Below are positions 1 through 35,700 of a stretch of DNA of 64,000 bases, piece after piece. The stretch is from Phocoena phocoena (lineage: Eukaryota > Chordata > Mammalia > Artiodactyla > Phocoenidae). Below the pieces are notes generated by a model, which worked only from the letters and a program-made list of their open reading frames with translations, was not told the origin of the DNA and made no database searches. Where the stretch lies: assembly GCF_963924675.1 (NCBI RefSeq), contig NC_089221.1:5391851-5455850 (forward strand), in the 5' to 3' direction. A program made the translations under genes and the position numbers. Each line of letters opens with the position of its first letter. The stretch's first letter is position 1.

Positions 1-666
1 CATTTTCTTAGATGGAGGAGGACTGAGAAGGGAATGGAAACGAGGTAATCTGTCATCCGAGGAATACCGCTAAATCCCAACAGCACATCCCTCCTCCCGC
101 CCAGCCCTCATCCCAGCTCCACGCCACCCAGGCTCTGGAGGGAAGCAGGTCTCTTCCCTCCGGGGGGTCATCAGCACTGAATCGTGTCCTATATAGCAAG
201 GACCTTCTCACCCCTGCAAAACCACCCCCGAGAGAGATCTGGGTTCCTGTTTAATCTACAAGGGCTGGGGAGACACAAGAACGTGAGGATCAAGACACAA
301 CCGTTGGGCTTCCCTGGTGCGCAGTGGTTAAGAATCCGCCTGCCAATGCAGGGGACACGGGTTTGAGCCCTGGTCTGGGAAGATACCACATGCCACGGAG
401 CAACTAAGCCCGTGTGCCACAACTACTGAGCCTGCACTCTAGAGCCAGCGAGCCACAACTACTGAGCCCGTGTGCTGCAACTACTGAAGTCCGCACGCCT
501 AGAGCCTGTGCTCCGCAACAAGAGAAGCCACCACAATGAGAAGCCCGCACACTGCAACAAAGAGTAGCCCCCGCTCACCGCAACTAGAGAAAGCCCGCGT
601 GCAGCAGCAAAGACCCAACGCAGCCAAAAAGAAAATAAATAAAATAAAGACACAACCGTTTCTTAC
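1..666 (-). other. NSUN2: NSUN2 intron 13 (partial), mostly a CHR-1 SINE
   Basis: This is intron sequence downstream of exon 13 in transcript sense, running off the window. Positions 1-291 are unique sequence in which I see no match to the next NSUN2 exon. Positions 292-660 are the CHR-1 SINE with its target-site duplications. Confidence 0.75.
306..646 (+). mobile_element. CHR-1-type SINE next to NSUN2 exon 13
   Basis: This is a full-length tRNA-derived SINE from GGCTTCCCTGGTG to an A-rich tail (AAATAAATAAAATAA). The flanking target-site duplication AAGACACAACCGTT is perfect at 292-305 and 647-660. The body has the ACAACTACTGAGCC repeats typical of the longer CHR-1 form. It is antisense to NSUN2. 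Confidence 0.92.
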
Positions 667-23420
<22,754 letters not shown>

Positions 23421-23476
23421 CTATATGTGGCGCGTCGCGGCTGCCGGGCCATGGAGCACGCCTGCTGTCCCCCACA

Positions 23477-23757
23477 ATGGAGCTGGCCGAGCGGTTCCTG
23501 CTGGACGCGCTCGCCTACCTGGAGTGCGCCCTGGGCTTCCTGTGCTACGTGCTGCTGAAGCTGGTGGGCTCGCCCTACGGGCGCTACGCGTCGCCGCGCT
23601 CCGCATTTCGGCTGCCGGCGCGGGCCGCTTGGGTGGTGCAGGAGCTGCCCTCGCTGGTGGTGCCTCTCCTCGCGTGCGCCTGCGCGCCCGCCGAGCGCCT
23701 CAACCGCTGGCCCAACTGCATCCTCCTGACCATGTTCCTCGTCCACTACGCGCAAAG
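23477..23757 (+). CDS. SRD5A1: SRD5A1 exon 1 (coding part)
   Basis: This exon encodes residues 1-93 plus two bases of Arg94. It includes the first membrane segments, the SPYGRYA and PARAAWVVQELPS motifs, catalytic Glu56, and FLVHY with Tyr91. The start has A at -3 and G at +4. The donor is GCAAAG|GTGAGG. A 28-bp minisatellite begins 24 bp into the intron. Confidence 0.96.
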
Positions 23758-26700
23758 GTGAGGGCGGGCGGCCCCGCGCCTCTCCCTGCCACCCCTGGTG
23801 CGCTGCCCTCTCCCTGCCACCCCTGGTGCGCTCCCTTCTCCCTGCCACCTCTGGTGCCCTGCCCTCTCCCTGCCACCTCTGGTGCCCTGTCCCCTCCCTG
23901 CCACCCCAGGCTGGCTCCCTCCACCTGTGCAGCAGGGCCTGGCGCCCTCTCCTTGCGCCTCTACTTCTTCTCCCAGCATCCTCTTTCTACTTTTCTAGTT
24001 CCACTTTGGGCTCTTTGCTGTGGGTGGAGGAGCTCTTTTCCTCCAGCCAAATGGTCACCTGCAACTTGGGAGCCTGGTTTCCTCAAACTCCTTGTGACTT
24101 GCCCTTTACGATGCACGGACTGTATGGGCTTGAATGGATCACGTTCAGAGACTTTCACCTCCACATTATGCAAGGGCCCCCGCGACTGTGGAAGTGGCCT
24201 TCCAAGTAATAACCTTAAACACACATGAGGTCTTTACACTGACTTCCAAGTGTTTCGTTTTTGTGAAGAATGCTCAATGGCTGTGTCTGAACTGTTCAGG
24301 TCTCGTAATAAGTTGGGACTTTCTCCAGCTCTTAGGTTTTGGCTTTTACACTGCTAAACCAAATGGCTGGACAAAAGTTTAAAATCAGAATTTGAAAATG
24401 TGTATTCAGACTTCAAAAGGCTGCCAAGTTAAAAAGGGTGTTCCCTGCATGTGAGAGAACTGGGCTCACCTGCTCTGTGAACGTGGGCAGGTTACTTGAC
24501 CTCTGTGATCGTGGGTCCCACCCCACTACGCCCACTTCATAAAGTGGGACGGGAAAGAAGTGTGGGTGTCTCTAAGCCTCTCTTGAGTTCCTGGCACAGC
24601 TGTGTCCCCATCTGCTTTTAAGCAGGCACAGGAAGTGGGCAGAGTCAGTGTTCCACAAGGCTTTCTGGGTGCCCTGTTTCTGACACTCCTAGAGAACCCA
24701 GTAAGCAAAGTTGTTACCAGGCTCATGGAGGTTCTGTAATGTGATTGAGCATTACTGCAATTTGCATATCAATAGAATTCTCATGACTACATACATTTCT
24801 CCATAAATATGCCAGAACCTGTGTCTGTCTGTTTTTGTCACAACTAAAAGCAAGCTCTGGAGTCAGACTGCTAGGTGTTATCTCAACCGCATCACTGGTG
24901 ACTGGTGAGGTAAGTTATAAAGCTGCTCCACAGCAGATTGCCCCATCAATGAAATTGGCGTAGCCATGGTACCAGCTACCCGCCAGTGGGATTGGCATGT
25001 GTATTAAATACTAAAGGCAACTCCATAAAATGCTTGTGAGGTTCTGGGAAATCTGAATGCTCAATGGTGACAAATAACACCACTTTATATCACCACGCAA
25101 ATGGGCGTACCCGCATACACACTCTGCGTGACATTTGTGCACGCTGCAGCCAGCTTCAAGTGCCAAGAAAAAAATCTGAAGACATTGAAGGCATTGGAAA
25201 GATGTGAAGGGAGCACTTTACAGAGCTTTGTCTGAATGCCTGGAGTTGAAGCTTTCTGATATAAGGTGTCATGTGTAATTGCATCGGGGCTCACTCTAGT
25301 GGGAGACTGGATGCGGCCTTCCAGAGGGCCGAAGTCGCTTCTACAGATAGAACTGGAATAGATCCTTTCATACAGATGAGGCCACAGAGCCCCAGAGTTC
25401 AGGTGTTTTATCCAAGCTTGTTGGATGAGCGACTGCCGGGACTAACACCCTGCTCCCCTCCTCGGTTTCTAGACCAGTGGTTTCAAAAACTCTGCTCCAC
25501 AGGATTTGACGGGTCACGTGTAGTTTTTTAAACTGCTGGGCTATTTTTTTTCGCCCCAAGTCGTTCATGTTACTATACACATAGCCCATGTGGTTTGGGG
25601 GCATTTAAGTTTTTCCAAATAGAAAAGATAAACATCTTCCATTCTACCCAAGCAACTAATTTATTAAACGGTCATTTGACCTAAGTCGGTGAGCTCTTGG
25701 ACGAGAACGGAAGTGCAAACCACATTGAGCGCTTGTTCCAAACTACTGAACTCCTTGACCCAGAAGCTGTTTCTTCAGCCCCTCATTTGTCAGGGCTCTG
25801 TAGGCCAGACAAGAAAGTAAGAAGGCAGACAGGTGAATCCAAGCCTGAGTCAGGCTAGTGGCGGGAGAAACACAAACCATGGGACATGCTTGGGAGACAC
25901 GAGACCGAATGGGCAGCAACTTCCAGAACTTGGCAGACGTGTGCTGAGGCCCTGAGCTAAGACGTGGGCTGACACGGGAGGGAGGCGGGGCCCCGCCTAG
26001 GGGAGCTTGAGCCTCTTGAGGACTGAAGCCAGAAGGAGGCTTCCCATGGTCTGTGAGAAGGGGTGTTTGCCTGTGTGTTTTTAGCTCTTCGTTCGGCACA
26101 CGCTGACTACGGATTGTTTGATGTATTTGGCATTCTACTCATCGCTGGGCGTACAGAGTTGAGATGTTCTCTTGAGTCACTGAATACAGGACAGACTCTG
26201 GAGAATCAACAGGATCTTTGGGGCACAAGAGCCAAGGATGGGAGGGAAGGCCTGCCTAGGAGGGCAAGAGGGGACAACTGTGGGACAGAACACACCAGGG
26301 CCCTGACCAGCTCCCCCAAGGATGGTGAAGGATGTTTGTAGTAACTTTTTTTTTTTTTAACTTTTTGGCCGCACTGTGTGACATGTGGGATCTTAGTTCC
26401 CTGACCAGGGATCGAACCCATGCCCCCTGCAGTGGAAGCACAGAGTCTTAACCGCTGGACCACCAGGGAAGTCCCCATAGGAAGGTTTTTTTAATCTACG
26501 GCAAACCACATGGTTGTCCCACCAGCGGCCGGTGGCCTTTGCATCCTGTCTGCACTGAGGTCACCTCCTGTTGGTCACGGGCTTCTGAGTTCCCAAGGGC
26601 ACCACCGCATCTTCTCACACCACCCTTGGTTTCGTGTGTGTGGAGCGTGTCCGACCTCTCGCCTGCTCACCTAAGGCAAGTGTATGCCGGAAATGGGCAG

Positions 26701-29700
26701 TTGCCTGTTCTCAAGTCAACTCAGAGCTGCTCTGCATTTGTCAGAAGCCCAGGTGTGGCTCCCTCAACCCCGTCTCACCTCGTGTTCTGCTGCTTTCTGT
26801 CCAGCCAAGCAGGGATTCGATATGACCCGAACCCAGGGTACCTGTGTCACAGATTTTCCCTTTCCATTCAGCAGTGAGTGAGTGAGTCACTGATTATTTC
26901 TTATCAGCTCCTCTGTTTAACAGTAGTTACAAACCAAAATCCCACTTGAGCGCTGAGCTGTTTATTTACGGCTGGGGCCCCAGTCACCCTGAGGCCACAG
27001 AGGAAGGGTGCCAAACACCCGCATCCCAAGTGTGCAGACTTTCAAACACCCACCCCAAGGTCTGTGCTCAACCAGATCTGTGACCTTGTGGGATCTTGAT
27101 TCTGTTGTCATCCTTGATTGCAATGCCTCAAAGCCCCTCACCTACTTCAGGTTCATCGTTCCTCCAGCTGGGGCCTGTTAATGGTCTGGGGAGAGCCTGG
27201 CCTAGCCTCTCTTTTAACTGTGTCATAAAGCATGTATGACATTAAAACACAGCAGAGGACTGGAGAGGGTGAAGGGCACACCAAATCCTTGGCCCTTGCC
27301 TTGTGGATTCAAATAATTTGAAAAGAGGAAAACTTTTATGTCAAAGTATAGAATGACAGAAAGTATAGTATTAATTGTGTCTGTGACCTTGCCTTGAAAG
27401 AGCAAAGTGCTTATTTAAGTATGTAGCTTTACTGCAGTTTAATCACTACAGGGAAAGTCTTTTACAGAAGGAAAGAAAAGCAAAGGGAACTGATCCAAAT
27501 GTAGGAAGTGCTGTAGATTTCAACGATGTCAAATTGTTGAGAAAAAAGTAATACAGTCAAATATTAAAATCAGCAACCACTCTCAGTTTTAAACATTTTA
27601 AAATGGCTAAATCTACCATTACCTAAATTACTGCCAGATCACCAAGTTGGTTACTTAGTGTTCCCAAACTTGGGTGGGCGACATTATAGGCTGTCCTAGG
27701 AGATGATGTCCAACTGCTTCCATTTCCAGAGTCAAATCATTTGCTGAGTGATTGCGTTATTTCTTGTTGCAAGAAAACTGCAGTGTTGTTATTGCAGTTT
27801 ATTGGGAAAACATTTTCAGAGAGAATTCTTATACTTCACTATGCAAATTAAGCAGTCATGGAGCTTGTGTCTGGGAGCCCAAACATTGAAATCTTAACTT
27901 TCAACCATTAGAGAATTGTCATTCCACATGGTTGCCGGCATGTTGACCTTCAAAAGGAATGCTTTCACTTGAGTCTTTCCAGCAGGTGGGTGCAGTGGTT
28001 ATTTGCCAGTTAACTTGGGTTTTGTGTAGGCATTAACCCTACTGGCTTGAGTGGTTCAAGAAACCACGTGAGAGCTGCTTGGGAGGTTGAGAAGCTTGGG
28101 TCTCTGGGCGCTACTTTGCAGTGAGAGTAGAAATGCGGGCTAGCTCTGGGGACTTTGTTCTTTTCTGTAATCCATTTTCCTTCATGGGTGCTAATAGGAT
28201 ACTTTCTTGTTTCCTTAAAATTCAGGAAAAAAGGAAAAAATTTTGGTTTGCTTTATTAATTTTGCCTGATTCTCTCTGAGCCTTTTCCAATAAGCAATTG
28301 CAAGTCTTCAGCCCAAGAAATCAGATTTCTCCCTCTGACTCATCAGGTCTGTTCTGAATGTATTAGGTTCCAGGACTTAAAATACATGTGTGCGTATTGC
28401 ATGCAAAAGAACCTACAACTGAGGTACATGCTCCTGTAGAAAACTTAGAAAATGTGGAGGAACTGAAGGAAGAAAATAAAAACCACCTATATAGTTCCAT
28501 CACCCAGAGATAACACTGACGATATTTTGGCATATCTCTTTCCCATCTCCTTCACTGTCTTTAATAAGTTTTTGATCACTTTTTTTTCTAAGCAGTAAAG
28601 ATAACACGTATAAACACGCATAAAACCTTATATCCCACTTTTGTCACTTAACATAAGTATTATACTGGCCTAGTAGAAATACTTACTAAAGATGACTTCT
28701 AAAGACCAATGTGCCACAGAGTAAATAGACAGAGCCAGCCCTGCTTGGTCCTGTTTCTCGCCACCACCTTGCGATGTGTTGGATGGCACACCTGGGTGAT
28801 TGCCTCGGAGCCTGCCTCTTCCTAGCCTACTGTCTCTCTCCATCACCCAGGGCACCGTATTCCTCTGAGCCTCTGGGTCCTGATCTATTAAATAGGGTAA
28901 ATAGTAACAGTTCTGAAAGTATTTAAAAAAAAAAAAAAAAAGCATGTTGTATAGGATTAGGAATTATTGGGAACATTTTTATCAGGAACTATGAGAAGCA
29001 CCTTTATGCTTTCTAAGCATGGAAACTCACCCAAAAAGTAAACAGGTGGCAGACTGCCCTGAGCATCAAAGCCCCGCAGAGTTTCCGGCATCTCTGGGCT
29101 TTTGGTTCATCCAGTGGTCAAACATTCCCTGCATTCCTGATTGTCCTACAAACACAAACTTTTGTAAGTTTCCCTGGGTAATTAAAAACAATTTGATGAT
29201 TGGGCTTCCCAGGTGGCGCAGTGGTTGAGAGTCCGCCTGCCGATGCAGGGGACGCGGGTTTGTGCCCCGGTCCGGGAAGATCCCACGTGCCGCGGAGCGG
29301 CTGGGCCCGTGAGCCATGGCCGCTAAGCCTGCGCGTCCGGAGCCTGTGCTCCGCAACAGGAGAGACCACGGCAGTGAGAGGCCCCGCGTACCGCAAAAAA
29401 AAAAAAAAAAAAAAAAAACAATTTGATGGAAAGTACATATTCTTTCTTTACATGGAACAGAAAGGAAATAAAATAAGGAAACTAACACAATGAAGAACAA
29501 AGTGTCAAATTCAATCCCATATCTGCTTCTGATGATGTAGGAAACAGAATTCCTTCCTAGCTCCTTGGTACCTGGCTACTGCGTATCCAGAAGCGGAAAT
29601 GGCTTTATAACCCAGTACCTAAATAAAATACTTCTTTTTTTTTTAATAAGTGGAGTTTGTGGCTTTATTTATTTATTTATTTATTTGCGATACGCGGGCC

Positions 29701-32700
29701 TCTCACTGTTGTGGCCTCTCCCGTTGCGGAGCACAGGCTCCGGACGCGCAGGCTCAGCGGCCATGGCTCAGGGGCCATGGCTCAGGGGCCCAGCCGCTCC
29801 GTGGCATGTGGGATCTTCCCAGACCGGGGCACGAACCCGTATCCCCTGCATCGGCAGCCGGACTCTCAACCACTGCGCCACCAGGGAAGCCCTAAATAAA
29901 ATACTTTTAAGTCCAAGTGCTTCATAGTTTCTCAAAAGATTATTTCTATTTTAAGGAATTTTCAACCTCTGACTTAATGCCGTTATTTTAAAGAGGGGTG
30001 GTATTTATTTCCCATAGGTGTGTGAGGGTGAGGCAGTGTCTGAGAAGAGCTTTTGAAGACAAGTGTCTGTTGTAACCAAGGTGGCCTGGGTCCCAGACCC
30101 TGGCGCATGACTGGTGCTGTGTCCATCCAGCAGGTGTGCCTGCCTTCCTTACTGTCTGAGCCTGGATCCTTCGCCCTGATAGGCGGCTGGGTCCACGGCA
30201 ATCCCTGAGCTGCTCTTACCCCTCCAAAGTCTGGATGAAGGCTCAGATGAAAGCCAAGCCCAGAAGCCACCACTCCTTGGTCCCATTCTGGTTCCTAAAT
30301 GGCCCAAGTCAAAGGAAAACACTGCTGACAACAGCTGCCTGGATTTCCGAGGAAAAGATGTAAAGCTAAAGGGAATAACCCAAAAACAGAAAAATAATCA
30401 AAAAGATGCCAAGAGGGGTCAGAGCACTCCCCTCTGGAAGGCATGTTGCACTTGGACATCTGGCCCCTGAAGACCCTGGCCGGCATGTCCTCAGAGGCAG
30501 TCCTAGAGGTCTGCAGGCATAGGTGGCATTGCTCCGCATAGCTTGTTCTGACTTTGATAGTTTTTATGGCCAGGCCTGTGGACATCAGGGTCACTGCTGT
30601 CCCCTCCAAGGGCAGAGAGCAGAGAGCAACGGAAGAGGCCTGTGTCAACCTTTATAAGGCCCTGTTTCCAGTCCTCGCCCCTTTACTGACATTCACATGA
30701 GACCAAAGAGAGGTAAATCCTCTCCCCAGGTTCTTTATGACTGTCTTCCCCAAGTTCCCCCCAGAGCATGCATAGGAGCAGAAGTCAGTGCACCTCTCCT
30801 GCCTGGTCAGGTAACAGGACACAGGTGTGCAGTCCCTGCCAGCCACCAAGCCACAGTGAGCCCCGGGACCCAGCGGCTGCCCGAAGTCCAAATGCTGGGG
30901 CCACAGGCAGGAGTGTTTTCTAAGAAAATCAAAGTGATGGTTCTAGGTTAGATCTCCTGTTTTAATCTAGACCAAGAGCTGTGAACTTTTTGGGAAAGGG
31001 CCAGATAGTGCATATGTTAAGCTTTCTGGGCCAAAGGACAAAATAAGGTACATGGCGTAGGAATTTATAACAAAAAAGATTTCACAAAAGTTGTATTGAC
31101 AAAATTTGATACCTTAGTGCAATTTTGGTAATACAGGTGTAATGAGAAGAATGGGGTTCTTTTTTTTGTTGGGGAATAACATGTAACTTAATTGGACATC
31201 AGGGTTAGGGCACCTTCTTATGAAAATCTCTTGTGTCTACCTCTTACCGCGATGACATTTTATCTTTGAAAATGTCCTTTCGCGCATGTATGTTCTGCCA
31301 AATATTCGTATCAGTCCACAAGTTTATGATTTTTATTTAACACAACCCTGGCTTGAAAGCCTTTTGTGAAATTTTTTTAAACTTTATTCTATAAATGTAT
31401 TTATTTATTTATGGCTGCGTTGGGTCTTCTTTGCTGCGTGCGGGCTTTCTCTAGTTGCGGCGAGTGGGGGCTACTCTTCGTTGCGGTGCATAGTCTTCTC
31501 ATTGCGGTGGCTTCTCTTGTTGTGGAGCACAGGCTCTAGGCATGTGGGCTTCAGTAGTTGTGGCACGCAGGCTCAGTAGTTGTGGCTCGCAGACTCTAGA
31601 GTGCAGGCTCAGTAGTCGTGGCTCGCAGGCTCTAGAGCGCAGGCTCAGTAGTTGTGGCGCACGGGCTTAGTTGCTCCACGGCATGTGGGATCTTCCCGGA
31701 CCAGGGCTCGAACCCGTGTCCCCTGCATTGGCAGGCGGATTCTTAACCACTGAGTCACCAAGGAAGTCCCATGAAATTCTATTGCATTCTTCTCTCTTGA
31801 TATCTGCCTTTTAGTGGGTCATGACATTGTAGATTAATATCTTGCGATTGAATATCAGGTGGCAGCTGCTCAATTACACAGCTAAGTGGATTTTGAAGTA
31901 TGGAAACCAAAGTTCGAGAAGCACTGCTAGAACTAGTCTGGGCTTAGAAATTGTCCACTGCACATTGATGTGAGAAAGTAGATCTTGCTGCTGCTTTTAA
32001 TTTTAACAGCACGGAAAGTATTAATATATAGAGCAGTCTGACATGACTTGTGATTCAAACAGTGTCAGTTGTCATTAAACTAACTAACACAGTGTAAATT
32101 ATGCACCTGAGTGATTTTTGTCCTACAGTTTTAGGTGGATTCACTAAGAAGGTGAATTGAACCTGCAGCAAAAGCTAATTTCCAAACCCTTTAAAACTCA
32201 ATAATAGTGGGCTTCCCCGGTGGCACAGTGGTTAAGAATCTGCCTGCCAATGCAGGGGACGCGGGTTCAAGCCCTGGTCCGGGAGGATCCTATGTGCCAC
32301 GGAGCAGCTAAGCCCCTGCGCCACAACTACTGAACCTGCACTGTAGAGCCCGCGAGCCACAACTACTGAAGCCCACACGCCTAGAGCCCGTGCTCCACAA
32401 TAAGGGAAGCCACCGCAAGGAGAAGCCCACGCGCAGCAACAAAGACCCAACGCAGCCAAAAATAAATTAATTAATTAAAAAAAAACCCTCAATAGTAGTG
32501 GTTGAGAGCAATTTTTCTCAATGAGAAAATTTGTCTTGAGCTCAGAATAGTGGTCAGGTCCATGGAGGGAATGTCACATGCACTGTTGACACTATTGATT
32601 CAGTCACACACAATAGATTTTGTTTGTTTTGCCGAGGACCTGATGGTATAGGAGATAGCTTCAAACACCTTACATTTTCACAAGCTTTGTAAATTTGTAA

Positions 32701-35700
32701 TTTTTCTGTGTGTCTGTCCCACACATTTTTACCACCATTAGTAATAACATCCTAGCTGATTCCACTTTAGGCTGTACTGAACTAGTGTTTCCTCAACCTC
32801 TTTGGAAGTATCCTCACCTTTAGCTGTTCCACGCAGACTGTTTAGAGAGCCTGAGCCTGCAGTCGCTGCAGCCTCGGCACTGAACCCTAGAATAAACAGC
32901 TGAGCAATAGCATCCAGTTCCGTGGACACACCAAGAGCCGAGGATGCTCACATGCTGCATCTTCTGCCTCGCTTTTTTTTTTTTTTTTTTTCTTCCGGTA
33001 CGCGGGCCTCTCACTGCCGCAGCCTCTCCCGTTGTGGAGCACAGGCTCCGGACGCGCAGGCTCAGCGGCCATGGCTCACGGGTCCACCCGCTCCGCGGCA
33101 TGTGGGATCTTCCCGGACCGGGGCACGAACCCGCGTCCCCTGCATCGGCAGGCGGACTCTCAACCACTGTGCCACCAGGGAAGCCCCCTGCCTCGCTTTT
33201 TAACTATAGACGTCACTCCTGGTGTCCTAACTCCTCAAGTGCTGTTCTCCCCAAAAGGCTAATAATAATGTACAACAAGTTTATATTCCCTGGACATGTT
33301 TCTTTGGCTGCTGCAATTAATTGCCGCACCATTGGCATATGGTTTTCCTTGTTTGGCTAGCAAAATGAACTGCTTGGTAGCTTCCTGGGGGTCTGTAGCC
33401 TCATTTTCATTTCTTTTGTAAAGAAATTCTGTCATGGGGTGCTGTTTTAAATTCTCTGATTTTTTTTGATCGTTGCTTTCCTGGGAGTTGGGGACATTGT
33501 GATGACGGCTCAGCCTGGTAGTGGGGACCTCTGTTATATTCTCCTGGCACAGCTATAGTGGCATTGCATCCCAAAGTATGCTTTGCCATCTGATGCAGTA
33601 ACAAAATAGCCCACACTCCACTGTACCTTCAAAGCATGAAGAGGCCATCAACTTTTCTTGTTTTGACAGGATGGGTAAGCACTGGTCATACACAGCCCAG
33701 TGCTGTGCTTGGTACTCAGGTCACTGCATCACGGTGATGGGCAGCGAGCACACCAAGCAGCAGTGCAAAGTGATAAGATGGTCACGTACAGGTTCTGTCA
33801 CAGCTACTGAACTCTGCGCAGACAATGTGTAAACAGAGGACCATGCTCACGTTCCAGTACTGCTTCATTTATGGACACTGAGATTTGAATTTCATATAAT
33901 TTTTACACGTCGTGAAATATTCTTTTGATTCCCCTATCCCCAATATTTAAAAATGTAAAAAGCATTCTTAGCTCACAGACTGTAAAAAACAGTGGTGGTG
34001 GACAGGATTTGTCCCAGGGGCTGTGTTTGCTGACACCTGATCCAGACTCACGTTTTGATATCACAGGCATAGAACATTAGTGACAGATGAGGAACATTTG
34101 TGAAGGCAAAACAAAAGAGAGGTTTGGGTTTCACCTTTACAGTGTGCCAGCCAATGTTTGCCTGTTCAGAATTCAGCCCTGAACTTGAAACCGGATTGGG
34201 AGAAATCCATCAAAAGTTTGCTGTACAGAAACGTCTACCACCTTTGCAGAATGTTTCCTCAGAGTTGCTTCTACAACACTTTATACATCTATAATCTAGA
34301 AATTTGTGACATCTAGCCTAGAAGTTTGCCTCCCACCATTTTTTAGTACCTGTTTTTCCTATTCCAAGCTTACTGTTTTTCCCTCCACTCTCTGACCCTG
34401 CGTTTCTATTAGCCTGTGTTGAACTCGGCATGTTCCGTTCAGGTCAACAGTCCCAGTCTTTCAGGAACAGAGCATTCTACATTTTAACAGGCATCTTTCT
34501 AAACCAAGTCCAACCCCTGCGTCTACCACAAGTCTTATATCCTGCTCTCTCTTCTTTTTTTTCCGTGTTTCTCCAAACTTGGAATTCTAACACTTTCTCA
34601 GTTCAGTCCTGCAATTTGCCTCCTGGAAATTTCCTCGAGACCATGACTCCCCGAGGAGATTTTCCCTAACTTTCTCACCACACTGTCCCCTTTCTGCTTT
34701 CCCACGGCTAGGGAATCCCTTACACTGACTGTGGAAATGAGGCTGCTCGCTCCTGGTACTTCTGAAGTCTGGGCACTCAGGGACAGGGTGAGAACCATTT
34801 TGTATTCTGCCATCTACCGTTTTCTCTGGGTCTCACACAAGGGCCCCTACCCTGGCTGAGAAACAGGGAGAGGCAGAAAGGCACCTTGACAACAGTGCCC
34901 ATTCACAACATGTCAGAATCCCTGCCTGTTTTTAAGGGAGCCTATGCCGGTCCAAGACACGCACACTTACCCCCAACCAAGACCAAGTCCTGATCTTGCA
35001 GTGTGAGTGTTTGCAGTTAACCTGCATCCCCGGTGCCAGCCCACTGTACCAACTGTCTGCCAGATAGGAACCATGTTTTCCCGAGGCAGAGAGAAATGGT
35101 TGAGATTCCCTGTTCTTTTTGAGGGGCTTGTCAACACTATAGTTTCCAGGTAAATCTCTACTTCACTGATGATGTCATAACCAAATGGATGCTTTGCCCT
35201 AAATTTGAATAAGGTCTTCTTTGGGGGACGTGTCGTGAACAAGATGAGAACCTTGAAGGCTGCTTGTGATTCCTGTGAAAGTTCTCCCGAGACGCTGAGT
35301 GAGACTGTTGGGGAGAGAATCCCTTGAGGATGCATAGCCAACATTATAGAGCTATTCTCGTGCTATTACTATTACTAGACAGTCAATTACGTTTTTACTC
35401 TAGAGTAGATGGCCAAACTGGAAACAATAAGTGTTTACATTTTTCCTTGTTTTAAGCTATAATTTACATAAATAAAATTCACTCATTTTAAGTCTATAGT
35501 TTGATCAATTTTGGTGATTGGAGTAAGTTGTGTAGTCATGGCCACTTTCTGGATACAGAACTGGTGTACAACAATTCCTTTCACTGACAGAGGGGTTCAA
35601 GTTGTCACTTTCTTCTTGGGTCAGTTTTGGTCACCTTTGTCTTTTAAGAATTTTGTCTATTTCATCCACGTCAAATGTATTGACATAAAGCTGTTGAAAA

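Larger units (their letters stand above)
30970..34045 (+). mobile_element. Probable split Charlie/MER5-type hAT DNA transposon with nested SINEs
   Basis: The left end (AGAGCTGTGAACTTTTTGGG, AAAGGGCCAGATAGTGCATA, GCTTTCTGGGCC) matches the start of MER5/Charlie-family elements. The right end (GGATTTGTCCCAGGGGCTGT then GTTTGCTGACACCTGATC) matches their 3' end, and the two termini resemble diverged inverted repeats. SINEs at 31,377, 32,210 and 32,978 sit between them. That the ends belong to a single element is inference, and no intact transposase frame was seen. Confidence 0.5.

Noticed and set aside
23425..24228. 267-codon plus-strand frame
   Set aside because: It runs out of frame through SRD5A1 exon 1 into the intron 1 minisatellite. 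Without splicing it is a GC-rich artefact; the spliced version is noted separately as a finding.
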